Source: Methylorubrum sp. B1-46
Lineage (GTDB): Bacteria; Pseudomonadota; Alphaproteobacteria; Rhizobiales; Beijerinckiaceae
Assembly (NCBI RefSeq): GCF_021117295.1
Contig: NZ_CP088247.1
Location: forward strand, 62,001 to 126,000
Reading direction: 5' to 3'
Length of the DNA stretch: 64,000 nt
Shown here: positions 48,311-55,660 of the stretch, in pieces
Layout of the letters: the number at the start of each line of letters is the position of its first letter
How positions within the stretch are numbered: the stretch's first letter is position 1
The notes under the pieces: model-generated
What the model was told of the DNA's origin: nothing
Seen by the model: only the letters and a program-made list of their open reading frames with translations
Databases searched by the model: none
Made by a program: the position numbers and the translations under genes

Positions 48311-49174
48311 CTAAAGCAGGGGTTGCCGAGCAGCGGCATCTTCGCTGGCACACACTGCTGGATCTGGTTTTGTACCCTCGCGGCTCAAAGCCTGCTTCAG
48401 GTCAGCCCGGGCGCGCTCTAGATCTGCGCGGAAGACAGGCTCAGCCAAGAGCACCGCTATAAGGGCCGAGGCACCAGTGCGGGCCGCTTCAACGTCGCTG
48501 AGCCAATGAACGCCGCAGACCACGCGGCTTTCGCCGTAGACCCGGCTGCGCACGAGGAACTGCGTGGCCTTTTCGGGCATCAGGGTTGCCATGATGAGTC
48601 CGAAGGTCCATCCCTGACTGGCATTTCTGGACGGGTAGCTGAAGCTGTCGGCGAGTTCGGGTTTTCGGGCGACGCAGATCGGCGCACTGTTGCTAACGAA
48701 GGGACGCAGGCGGCGATAGCGTCGCTTCGCGTGTCGCGTCGCCTGAGCAACGTCGATACGCGTGCGATCGAAAAGTCTCATCAGGCTAGGTACGTGCATC
48801 TGTTCGACGCGCTGTCCCAGCACACAGGTATAATCCTCGAGAAGCGCAGCACCGCCTTCAGCCACGTCGTTCGTGGCCAGCGCCCAACGTGAGTTGCCTT
48901 CGTAACTCCGCGTGGCGTTGTAGACTGCCTTGTCAGCGGCTTCCGCCGCAGATTGTCCGGCCGGAGGCGGCGGCAGAATTGCTACGAGGTTCGGTGTGGT
49001 CTCGTCACTCAGATAGCCTCTCAGGCCCGCGTCACCGCGCTTGTTCCGTTCCGCCATAACGGCGGATTTGCCTGGATCTGCCGGCTGGACAGATTGAGCG
49101 AGCAGGGGCGAGACAACGAGAAAGAAGGCTACGAAGGCTGTACAACGAACTGACGCGCATCTCATGCGAAACAT
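48311..49174 (-). CDS. class A-type acid phosphatase (PAP2 superfamily) with altered active site
   Basis: A 287-residue exported protein (signal peptide to ...VVSPLLAQ) of the PhoN-like PAP2 family. Motif 1 is AKRRYRRLRPF (Lys-x6-Arg-Pro), motif 3 is SRVVCGVHWLSDVEAAR with the nucleophile His. Motif 2, normally GSYPSGHTSxGW, reads FSYPSRNASQGW: the Gly-His that donates the proton is Arg-Asn. Length and remaining structure are normal, so it may be catalytically impaired or changed in specificity. Confidence 0.82.
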   Translation of the reverse strand: MFRMRCASVRCTAFVAFFLVVSPLLAQSVQPADPGKSAVMAERNKRGDAGLRGYLSDETTPNLVAILPPPPAGQSAAEAADKAVYNATRSYEGNSRWALATNDVAEGGAALLEDYTCVLGQRVEQMHVPSLMRLFDRTRIDVAQATRHAKRRYRRLRPFVSNSAPICVARKPELADSFSYPSRNASQGWTFGLIMATLMPEKATQFLVRSRVYGESRVVCGVHWLSDVEAARTGASALIAVLLAEPVFRADLERARADLKQALSREGTKPDPAVCASEDAAARQPLL

Positions 49175-49395
49175 CGCGAGCTTGCCTCTAGGCTTTGCCG
49201 AGAAGTCCTGGATCTAAGGGGCAAAGCATCAGCCCGCCCTGACTGTTGATCGCCGGCTTAGACGAGAGTTATGACACACGCGTCACACTCATCGAGCGTC
49301 CCTCATCCTGCAGAATTGCGCACCATGCCTGTCATCGACGCACGATAATTCGGAATCTCCGGCATACCTGCTGCTAGCCATCAGCGGCCCTATGT

Positions 49396-49629
49396 CTATT
49401 GCATTAGGCTTTGCAACGTTGACCTAACCGGCTGGCTTTGGACCGGGCTGATTGAGAGGATCAGCCAGGACTGAAGGAGCCGGACATGCGGCGAGGTCTG
49501 GAGCTCGATACGCTCGGGGGCGCGCCTGTCGCGCCAAATCTGCGCCCGGCGCCGCGCGCCTGCCTTCCGGCGGGCCTTGCGCGTGACGGGGTTCGTCTCG
49601 GTGGTCGGGGTCTCGGCGGGATGGGGCAC
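49396..49629 (-). CDS. possible small basic hypothetical protein
   Basis: A 77-residue frame from GTG 49629 (PHPAETPTTETNPVTRKARR, then AGARRRAQIWRDRRAPERIE). The strongly basic N-terminal half is coding-like, but there is no clear ribosome site and no family match. Low confidence. Confidence 0.25.
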   Translation of the reverse strand: MPHPAETPTTETNPVTRKARRKAGARRRAQIWRDRRAPERIELQTSPHVRLLQSWLILSISPVQSQPVRSTLQSLMQ

Positions 49630-50043
49630 GTGCGGGGCTCCGAGGCGTGTCGTACGCGGGGATGGTCGCCCTCGGCCCAGCAAGGATCAACGCCGGGGCA
49701 CGTGCGGATCCTGGGGACCCTGCCGTTGATTCAGTCATGAGCACGGGAGGGATCCGCCCGGCCGCCCCTACCTCTTCCTTCCCGCCCCTCTCCGGGTCCC
49801 CGGCCTGCGCAGCAGGCCGCTGGCTCGACGGGGCCGCACATGAGAAATCTCAGGGCCGAAGCCCAAAGAACCCCTATTCTTTTTAAGCGCTAATTTTCGC
49901 GGCGAAGCCAATCCGGCTAACCAACTGTAGAAAGACGGCAACCGAGTGCCTAACTCTCGGATCGTGCAGTAGGTGTGTTGCGCACTGCCCATGAACTTGG
50001 CGCGCGGGCCTGGCACCCTGTCTCGCAGCCCCGGAGAAGCCCC

Positions 50044-50325
50044 GTGCCGACCGCTTTCATCACGCTCCTGTCCCGCACCCTCGCCGGGTCCCTCTGCCTC
50101 TCCGAAGGCATGCTGACGCCCGTCGACCTCGCCCTCTGGCTTGCAGCTATGGCGGACGAGCTGGTGCGGGTGGGCGACCCGGACGCGTCGGGAGTGACGC
50201 TGCGCGATGCCTGGCGAACCACTGAGGACGACGCGGCGCCGATCTACAGTCAACTCTTCAACAGTGCGAGAGTTTTTCCCTTCAGGTCATCAAACGTTGC
50301 TATGGTGCGCAGATTGGCCTCGTAA
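50044..50325 (+). CDS. possible hypothetical protein
   Basis: 93 residues from GTG 50044 (PTAFITLLSRTLAGSLCLSE, DLALWLAAMADELVRVGDPD, DAWRTTEDDAAPIYSQL). Composition supports translation to about residue 70; the last 20 residues overlap the antisense flgC-like gene and may be readthrough after a truncation. Family not recognised. Confidence 0.35.
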   Translation: MPTAFITLLSRTLAGSLCLSEGMLTPVDLALWLAAMADELVRVGDPDASGVTLRDAWRTTEDDAAPIYSQLFNSARVFPFRSSNVAMVRRLAS

Positions 50326-50654
50326 GCGCGCATGGCAGAGCGCAACGCAGACATCTCGACGTTAAGTCGGACATTGGAAAGCTTGAGGTTGCCGTCAGCA
50401 TCGGCAGCAGCGTGCCCTGGACTATGAACCGTCGGGAACTCGGTCTTGTCGCGTATGATTCGGATGGCTGGCGACTCGTCGGTGGAGCCAGTTATCGGCT
50501 CGAACACTGCAATCTTGCGCCGATAGGGTTCCCCGTCGGGGACAGACGCCGTGGATCGTACGTTGGCAATGTTCTCGACCATTACGCGCATACGGCCCTG
50601 ATGTATGCGGAGGGCCGCTGCCGCCAAGCTTGTCCCGGAAATGTCTCCCTTCAT
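50250..50654 (-). CDS. flgC: flagellar basal-body rod protein FlgC-like, orphan
   Basis: A 134-residue rod protein: N-terminal helix SLAAAALRIHQGRMRVMVENIANVRSTA (FlgC: ..LRVxSENIANAxST), PYRRKIAVFEPI, HAAADADGNLKLSNVRLNVEM and C-terminal helix LRSAMRAYEANLRTIATF. These are the conserved ends of FlgC that form the rod coiled-coil. No other flagellar gene is nearby, so it is an extra or relocated copy. ATG 50654 gives normal length. Confidence 0.82.
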   Translation of the reverse strand: MKGDISGTSLAAAALRIHQGRMRVMVENIANVRSTASVPDGEPYRRKIAVFEPITGSTDESPAIRIIRDKTEFPTVHSPGHAAADADGNLKLSNVRLNVEMSALRSAMRAYEANLRTIATFDDLKGKTLALLKS

Positions 50655-51194
50655 TGTCGATAGCCTCTTTCCCCGCCGGCATCTTGTCCCGGCATGCACA
50701 ACTCGGTTAACCAAGCCTGAGTTATGATGGTTAAGAAGCCTTTAACTCGCGATCCACCGTCCTGGATGCGACATGGGTGATCATTCGTTAAAGCTCAGCG
50801 GTGCGGAACAACGGTATCGAACCCCACCTTGTTTTTGATCGAGATTCTGGGTGAGTAAGCATTGGCGCACTCAATGCGACATTCGACGAAAGCCGAAGCC
50901 CGTATTCCGTTCTACGCTCTTCTCAAATTAATCTATAATTAACAATATAAGCTATGATTTTTCTCTTGCGTCAATGTATAAGTGTGGCAGCAGCGGCTTT
51001 TGCAAATGATGTTCGTCAGCCTTTTCGGTGACTGGATTGGATAATGTCTATACGGGCCAAGGCGCTTTCGCGGAATTTTTCTTATTGTTTTATTGTTAAC
51101 CCCGTAAAAGTCTCTCATTTTCGCGGCTGAACTTGTCGAAGGCGTTGCTAGTCGCGGGTTTCGCGGCGATGAAGAAATGGCCAGCTAATGGAAC
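50655..51194. other. AT-rich intergenic region
   Basis: 540 bases with marked AT-richness at 50930-51120 (long runs of A/T such as TTATTGTTTTATTGTTAACC). It probably contains the promoter of flgC on its left side. No gene or RNA recognised. Confidence 0.4.
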
Positions 51195-51197
51195 GTG

Positions 51198-51440
51198 ATG
51201 ACAGATGGGGGGGCGAAATGCGCACCGGAACACATCGTCCTGATTGAGGACGACGATGGCATGCGAGTGTTGGTCACGCGGATTCGGAGGGAAAGCGGCT
51301 ACCTTGTCACAAGTTGCCGGAGTGGCGCCGATATGTGGTCGTTGCTGCCCGGGACGCCGGTCGATCTCGTTTTGCTCGACGTGATGCTGCCTGGCGCATC
51401 CGGATTCGATCTGCTGCGGGCCCTTGGGACTAAGGGCACC
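51198..51440 (+). pseudogene. response-regulator receiver domain, truncated
   Basis: About 80 codons encode the first four strands of a receiver domain: IVLIEDDDGMRVLVTRIRRESGY and PVDLVLLDVMLPGASGFDLLRAL with the phospho-acceptor Asp. After LGTKG the frame enters unrelated sequence, joining a cobN-like remnant. The conserved Thr and Lys and any output domain are missing. Confidence 0.75.
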
Positions 51441-51489
51441 GTTGACGTCGGACCGGCGCCCCTGACCGTTGCCGCGCAGCCCAGCAGCG

Positions 51490-52139
51490 GAGAATATCGT
51501 AGCCGCCTGTGGAGCGCTGGGTATTTGTCGATCAGGGCGGCTTCGTCGGCTCGCGCGAGTATCTCAACACGCACTGGATCGAGGGGATGAAGCGGGAAGG
51601 CTACGCTGGGACGCCGGAGATCCTGAATGCGGTCAACAGCCTCTGGGGCTGGCAAGTCGTCGATCCTTCGACCGTTCGTGCCGACCAACGGCAGGCAATC
51701 GACGACACCTTTTGTGCGCGACGTCCGCGAACTCGGCCTCAATCAGTGGTTCGCAAACATCAATCCAGCAGCCCAAAGGCAGCTTTTTGAGCCGCTGGCC
51801 GAGGCGTTCCGAAAGGGATACTGGGACGCATCCGACCGCACCCGACGCGAGATAATTGAGCGGTGGCAGGAACTCACCGGTTGTGACGACCTACCGATCA
51901 CACCAGAGACGACGCAGGCGTTCGTCGGCGAGATGGCTGCCGGCTTCGGGCTTCAGGCCGCAGCGTCCGAGGCGCAGGGCGGGGCGCCTGAGCCGAACCC
52001 ATCTTCCGCGATAGTAGGCGAGCCACAAACCGTTCGTGGCCAGCTCATGAAGGCCGCCCTTGCGGAACCGCCGGCTTGGTACCGCCGCCTCATCGCTCTG
52101 CTCCCACTGCTCCTCCTCGCAGCGGGCATGGCTCTTTAA
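51490..52139 (+). pseudogene. cobaltochelatase CobN-like, 3' fragment with frameshift
   Basis: Two frames together give the end of a CobN/BchH-type protein: ERWVFVDQGGFVGSREYLNT, THWIEGMKREGYAGTPEILN, LWGWQVVDPSTVRADQ, then, after one extra T near 51709-51712, VRDVRELGLNQWFANINPAAQRQLFEPLAEAFRKGYW, and a C-terminal hydrophobic tail (RRLIALLPLLLLAAGMAL). More than 80% of the 5' end is missing. CobN inserts cobalt or magnesium into tetrapyrroles; this version with a C-terminal membrane anchor usually precedes a MotA/TolQ gene, as here. Confidence 0.72.
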
Positions 52140-52149
52140 GCCATCACAA

Positions 52150-52653
52150 ACCGGCGTACTGCCTTCGGATCCACGGCATCAATACATTCGAGACGACCCT
52201 CTACGACCTCGCGCGGATCTTCCTCGTGCCGGTCACGCTCCTCATCATGGTGTCTCTGGCCTATGCCTTCGCGACTCTGGGGGCGTTCGTAGTCGAAGCG
52301 TTCCAACGCCGGCGCGGCACCTACAGGTCCAGTCTGCTGGCCTTCCAGGCCCAGGCGAATGTCGGCGGCGACGATCTGGAGCTGTGGATCATGCGCCGGC
52401 TCGAATGGCTGCGCATCGTCTCTCGCTCGGCTCCGAGGCTGGGCCTTGTCGCGACAATGATCCCGATGGGACCGGCCTTGTTGGCCTTGACCAGCAATGA
52501 TGCCAGCGCCGTAGGGGCCAACCTAGCCGTCGCATTTTCGTCCGTGATCCTCGACCTCGTGAGTGCATCCATCAGATCCTTGTCCTGACCGTTCGGCGGC
52601 GCTGGCTGCTGGAAGAACTTCGGTCGGTCGAGCGGGCAAAGGGGATCGTCTGA
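52150..52653 (+). pseudogene. MotA/TolQ/ExbB-like proton channel, frameshifted
   Basis: Membrane protein remnant: FETTLYDLARIFLVPVTLLIMVSLAYAF, then RRGTY, ELWIMRRLEWLRIVSRSAPRLGLVATMIPMGPALLAL and AVAFSSVILDLVSASI, the TolQ/ExbB core with the conserved helices. Near 52575 the frame shifts; the next frame gives the expected cytoplasmic end LTVRRRWLLEELRSVERAKG. No standard start codon precedes FETTL. It lies between the cobN remnant and the DUF2149 gene, the usual order of this three-gene set. Confidence 0.68.
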
Positions 52654-52955
52654 TAAGGTTCTTACAGGATGAAAAAGCCGATGATCCCTTGCTGTCGGTC
52701 ATCAATCTCGTCGACGTGTTTCTGGTCGTGATTGCGATGCTGATGATCGCAATTCTTCAAAACCCGAGCAACCGATTTGCTTCCCAAGCCTCGAGCGGCG
52801 AGGCGTCGGAGCAGAATATGACAATCCAGAACAGCAAGGATTTGACACGTTATCAAACCAACTCCGAAATGGGAGAGGGCAAAGGAGTACGAGCCGGAAC
52901 AACCTACCGCCTTCCTGATGGTCAGATGATCTACGTTCCTGACTGTGCTTTTTAA
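52650..52955 (+). CDS. DUF2149 family membrane protein
   Basis: A 101-residue ExbD-like protein: IRFLQDEKADDPLLSVINLVDVFLVVIAMLMIAIL with one TM helix and the conserved Asp of NLVDVFLV, then a periplasmic part ending TYRLPDGQMIYVP. DUF2149 proteins accompany MotA/TolQ-like and CobN-like genes, probably as a proton-driven partner. The expected start position is a CTG overlapping the preceding TGA, so the start codon may have mutated and the gene may not be made well. Confidence 0.65.
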   Translation: MIRFLQDEKADDPLLSVINLVDVFLVVIAMLMIAILQNPSNRFASQASSGEASEQNMTIQNSKDLTRYQTNSEMGEGKGVRAGTTYRLPDGQMIYVPDCAF

Positions 52956-53049
52956 ATAGACGGGCTAAGTTTCTCGCATCGCGGAGGTTTCTGCGAAAAA
53001 TAAGACGTACACTGTCAATTCGATGATGCAACTTCGATCTAACTCTGAT

Positions 53050-53802
53050 CTAGACCTCTGATTTGAGCAACAGCACGGCGTCGACCGCTCCATCGAGATA
53101 GGTGCGAGCGAAGCGAACACCGAACAAATGGTCCAGATCGTTCCCCCGAGCGATCTCCGCGACTGCTCCGTCTCCCATTATGCGCCCTCGCCCCAGCAGC
53201 ACGAGCCGATCGCAATCGCGCACGGCCTGCTCGATGTCATGTAAGACGAGGACGACGATCCGTTCGCGGGCATAAGCGTGAAGTCGCCGTATCAGGTCGA
53301 TGCGGTAGCCGATGTCGAGGCTCGCTCCTGGTTCATCGGCAAGCAGCACCTCCGGTTCAGCGATCATAGTTGCGGCGAGCAGCGCCCGTGCCCGTTCGCC
53401 GCCAGAGATGCGCGACCAGGGGCGCTCGGCAAGATCGATGAGATCATGGGTGCATAGGATCTCATCAAGACGGCGCTCGGCGCCCGGCATCCGGCTCGCA
53501 CCGAGTTCGACGATCGTGCGCACGGTGTAGTCCCAGGCCGGCTGGAACGTCTGTGGCAGATACCCGATGCGGCGGGCGCGCTCCTGGGGCGGTAGGCCCA
53601 CGACGGGTCGGCCATCAAGCATCGCGACACCGGCTTGCGGGCGTGAAAGGCCGGCCAGCGTGCGCAGAAGGGTCGATTTGCCCGCCCCATTCGGGCCGAT
53701 CAACCCGATGAGGGCGCCGGGCTTGATGTCGAGATCGACCGCATCGAGCAGACGGTGAGCGCCTGCCGTCACAGTGATGCCCTTGGCGATAAGGTGGGTC
53801 AT
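53050..53802 (-). CDS. btuD: cobalamin ABC transporter ATP-binding protein (BtuD-like)
   Basis: A 250-residue FecE/BtuD-class ATPase: Walker A GPNGAGKSTLLR, Q-loop in YLPQTFQPAW, signature ISGGERARALLA, Walker B VLLADEPGASLD and H-loop VLVLHDIEQA. It overlaps the permease by 4 bases. The riboswitch at the head of the operon identifies cobalamin as likely substrate. Confidence 0.9.
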   Translation of the reverse strand: MTHLIAKGITVTAGAHRLLDAVDLDIKPGALIGLIGPNGAGKSTLLRTLAGLSRPQAGVAMLDGRPVVGLPPQERARRIGYLPQTFQPAWDYTVRTIVELGASRMPGAERRLDEILCTHDLIDLAERPWSRISGGERARALLAATMIAEPEVLLADEPGASLDIGYRIDLIRRLHAYARERIVVLVLHDIEQAVRDCDRLVLLGRGRIMGDGAVAEIARGNDLDHLFGVRFARTYLDGAVDAVLLLKSEV

Positions 53803-54779
53803 GCGCGAAGCCTGCGGCGCAGCAGGACGAGGAAGAATGGTCCGCCCGCCGCGGCGGTGACGAGGCCGAGCGGCAACTCGGCCGGCGGCAGAACGGCGCG
53901 GGCGAGCCCGTCGCAGACGATGACCAGGGCGGCGCCCGTCGCGGCCGAAATCGGCAGCAGCGCGCGGTGGCGCGGTCCGACCCACCAGCGGGCGATGTGG
54001 GGGGCAACAAGACCGACGAAGGCAACGAGACCACCATAGGCGACGGCGAGCGCCACAACGGCGGCGCCGACCAGTACGGCGCAGGCAGTGAAGCGGTCGG
54101 CAACAAGTCCGAAGGCACGAGCCTGATCCTCACCCAGACCGAGGAGGTCGAGGCCGCGGGACAGAAGAAGGCTCATACACAGGGCGAAAGCCGCTAGGCC
54201 AGCGAGCAGAGCGAGGCCCGTCCAGTCCGGCGTCTGAATGCCACCGAGCGTCCAGCTCAGAACGATCTGTAGGCTGACGCTTTCATCCGAAAGAGCGAGC
54301 ATCAGGAACGAGCGAGCCGCGCCCAGTATCGCTGCCACGGCGACACCTGCCAGCAGCAGGCCAGCGGCATCCGCCGCGCCCGAGCCTCGCGCGACGGCAA
54401 GCACCAGCACGGTTGCGGCCCAAGCCCCCAAGAAGGCGAGGCCGCCAAGCGCGAGGCTCGACGGAAGGCCGAGCGGCACGAGCAGGGCGACGGTCGCTCC
54501 GATCGCCGCACCGCCGGAGGCGCCGAGCAGGTAGGGCTCGGCGAGAGGATTGCGGAACACCCCCTGGAAGATCGCGCCGCCCAGGCCGAGCATGGCTCCG
54601 ACGAGACCGGCAGCGAGCACGCGCGGCAGGCGCCAGTCACGCAGCAGGCGCGTCCGCAGGTCATCGGTCCCGCCGAGGACGTGGATGATCTCCAGCGGCC
54701 CGGCCCAGTCGTGTCCGGCCGCGAGGCCAAACAACAGGGCGAGAGCGAGGATGGCGGCAATCGGTAGGATGAGCCTCAC
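53799..54779 (-). CDS. btuC: cobalamin ABC transporter permease (BtuC/FecCD)
   Basis: A 326-residue protein with about ten helices and FecCD signatures: RLPRVLAAGLVGAMLGLGGAIFQGVFRNPLAEPYLLGASGGA, SWTLGGIQTPDWTGL and VAYGGLVAFVGLVAPHIARWWVG, GDGLAR. It overlaps both neighbours by 4 bases. Iron-siderophore permeases look alike; cobalamin is inferred from the riboswitch. Confidence 0.9.
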   Translation of the reverse strand: MRLILPIAAILALALLFGLAAGHDWAGPLEIIHVLGGTDDLRTRLLRDWRLPRVLAAGLVGAMLGLGGAIFQGVFRNPLAEPYLLGASGGAAIGATVALLVPLGLPSSLALGGLAFLGAWAATVLVLAVARGSGAADAAGLLLAGVAVAAILGAARSFLMLALSDESVSLQIVLSWTLGGIQTPDWTGLALLAGLAAFALCMSLLLSRGLDLLGLGEDQARAFGLVADRFTACAVLVGAAVVALAVAYGGLVAFVGLVAPHIARWWVGPRHRALLPISAATGAALVIVCDGLARAVLPPAELPLGLVTAAAGGPFFLVLLRRRLRA

Positions 54780-55660
54780 GGCGCGGTCTGAGCTGGATGG
54801 AGAAGGGCAGCCAGGCGCTCGATCCCGTCGACCGTGCGTGGGCCCGGAATCAGGAACTCGGCGCGCGGCAGGGTGTGAGCGCGGCCGGTCCGTACGGAGC
54901 GCATCTCACGAAAGCTCGGCCGAGCCGTGAGCTCTGCCAGCTCCCACTCCTGTCCAGCGAGAAGAAGCACATCCGGATCCGCGGCGAGGACCGCCTCGGG
55001 CGAGACTTGGGCGATTCCGCGATTGGCGAGCGCCGGACAAGTGCCGGCGCGGACGAGGGCATCACCGGTGTAGGTATCCTGACGCGCAACCAGCAGCAGC
55101 CCATTGCCGAGACGTCCGGTCACGAGGATCGTGCGGGGGCAAACCGTGCCTGCGAGCCTGCGGGCTACTGCTGCGAGCCGCGCCTCCAGCCCCGCCGCGA
55201 CCGCCTCCCCGCGCTCCGCCTCTCCGAGGGCCCGCCCAACGAGGCGAATGTTGCCGAGCACCTCATCGAGGCTGCGGCTCGTCAGCACGATCACCGGCAG
55301 GCCGAGCCGCTCCATCGGTGCGAGGAGTTGATGCACCGCCTGCCGGGCCGGCGTGACGAGCACGAGGTCCGGGTTCTGCGCCACAACGGCATCGACCGAG
55401 AAGCCGAGGCGACCGCCGACGACGGGTTTGTTTGCGGCTTCGGGCGGGTAGCGGGTGAAGGCGTCGATGCCGACGATGCGGTCCGTGAGACCAAGGACCG
55501 CCACCAACTCCGTGTTCGAGGAGAAGATCGTCACGACCCGCCGCGGGGCTGCCGGCAGCTCCACGGCCCGACCGAGGGCATCGGTCAGCCGGATTGGCTC
55601 GGCCATAGCCGGACTGGCCGCAGTCAGTCCGGCGAGAGCCCCGATGATCGCCACGCGCAT
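54776..55660 (-). CDS. btuF: cobalamin ABC transporter substrate-binding protein (BtuF-like)
   Basis: A 294-residue periplasmic protein of the Fe/B12 binding class: signal peptide (IIGALAGLTAASPAMAE), RRVVTIFSSNTELVAVLGLTDRIVGI, DLVLVTPARQAVHQLLAPME, LEVLG-type central helix DEVLGNIRLVGRALG and QVSPEAVLAADPDVLLLAG. Delivers the corrinoid to BtuCD. One base separates its end from the receptor stop side; the four genes form one operon. Confidence 0.88.
   Translation of the reverse strand: MRVAIIGALAGLTAASPAMAEPIRLTDALGRAVELPAAPRRVVTIFSSNTELVAVLGLTDRIVGIDAFTRYPPEAANKPVVGGRLGFSVDAVVAQNPDLVLVTPARQAVHQLLAPMERLGLPVIVLTSRSLDEVLGNIRLVGRALGEAERGEAVAAGLEARLAAVARRLAGTVCPRTILVTGRLGNGLLLVARQDTYTGDALVRAGTCPALANRGIAQVSPEAVLAADPDVLLLAGQEWELAELTARPSFREMRSVRTGRAHTLPRAEFLIPGPRTVDGIERLAALLHPAQTAP

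Noticed and set aside
48311..48420. PAP2 gene called as pseudogene because of the altered motif
   Set aside because: Frame, length, signal peptide and other motifs are intact, so it is kept as a coding gene with an altered active site.
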